Positions 5,804 to 5,905 of a stretch of 5,905 bases of DNA are shown here, piece after piece. Made by a program: the position numbers and the translations under genes. The notes under the pieces are model-generated. The model made no database searches and was not told the DNA's origin. It was given only the letters and a program-made list of their open reading frames with translations. Every line of letters starts with the position of its first letter. Position 1 is the first letter of the stretch. This DNA comes from an uncultured Ruminococcus sp. (GTDB taxonomy: Bacteria > Bacillota > Clostridia > Oscillospirales > CAG-272): contig CACXED010000040.1 in the NCBI GenBank assembly GCA_902766575.1, positions 1 through 5,905 on the forward strand, written 5' to 3'.

Positions 5804-5905
5804 AAGGCAACACCGCACAATTCTAAGTGCGCAGATGCGCAGAAATTTTTTCGTCAGACGATACAAATAATTCGATCAGTTGCTTCGCAACTGTTAGGCA
5901 GGGTA
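5804..5905. repeat. Cluster of short inverted repeats, probable edge of a small non-coding repeat element
   Basis: From about 5804 (AAGGCAACACCGCACAATT) to the window end there is no plausible gene, but four short hairpins follow one another. They are CGCAC/GTGCG (5814-5818 with 5827-5831), TGCGC/GCGCA (5828-5832 with 5837-5841), TCGTC/GACGA (5851-5855 with 5857-5861) and CAGTTGC/GCAACTG (5877-5883 with 5887-5893). From memory, intergenic elements beginning with GGCAACACCGCACAATT and continuing to a TTTTTTCGTCAGACGA-like block recur in Ruminococcaceae-like genomes. The right end is beyond the window. Confidence 0.5.
5828..5851 (+). terminator. Weak candidate terminator after the solute-binding-protein gene
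   Basis: A short stem TGCGC (5828-5832) / GCGCA (5837-5841) with a four-base loop is followed by GAAA and then six T residues (5846-5851), 36 bases beyond the stop codon. The five-base stem and the gap before the T-run make it weak, and the same bases can be read as part of the repeat-like element. If functional, it would leave the binding-protein gene as a single-gene transcript. Confidence 0.3.

Noticed and set aside
1..5905. CRISPR array, tRNA, rRNA, insertion sequence, toxin-antitoxin or phage defence genes
   Set aside because: No regularly spaced repeats, cloverleaf sequences, transposase motifs or defence-type domains are visible. All sizeable coding DNA is explained by the five annotated genes.

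Overview
The window reads as chromosomal DNA from an anaerobic, probably gut-associated, Clostridia-class Firmicute (Oscillospiraceae/Ruminococcaceae-like is my best guess). Three things point there: GC-rich genes separated by AT-rich gaps, strong AGGAGG-type ribosome binding sites with TGnTATAAT promoters, and a short YIFVHDGYAGGLT protein of a type I associate with Firmicutes (DUF6440-like). The lineage is an inference, not something the sequence proves.

Layout. At 1-28 there is a perfect 28-bp palindrome next to a C-rich tract, probably a dispersed repeat, followed by about 180 bp with no gene. A 65-aa DUF6440-like gene lies on the minus strand (265-462). It has its own upstream region containing tandem 11-bp repeats and is followed by a candidate terminator. 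Next on the minus strand is a two-gene housekeeping operon, argS then yebC (3102 down to 630). It has a textbook extended -10 promoter at 3139-3167, a 16-nt intergenic gap and a strong intrinsic terminator at 585-618. Both products serve translation: arginyl-tRNA synthetase charges tRNA-Arg, and YebC/TACO1-type proteins act on the ribosome or on gene expression.

The rest is a nutrient-uptake module. An AraC-family regulator (minus, 3230-4129) is divergent from a lipoprotein solute-binding protein of the carbohydrate ABC-transporter type (plus, 4338-5792). The 208-bp gap between them holds two convincing promoters facing outward, and these share a 13-base sequence arranged as an inverted repeat. 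The regulator's promoter overlaps the longest possible reading frame, so translation must begin at the internal Met (4129), giving a 299-aa protein. The simplest reading is that the AraC protein senses a sugar-like ligand and controls the binding protein. No permease or ATPase gene lies within the window.

After the binding-protein gene the window ends in a stretch (about 5804-5905) packed with short inverted repeats, which looks like the edge of a small non-coding repeat element. I found no tRNA, rRNA, CRISPR array, insertion sequence or phage gene. I see no clear new biological system. The most interesting signals are regulatory: the mirrored promoters between araC and the binding-protein gene, and the 11-bp tandem repeat array in front of the DUF6440-like gene.
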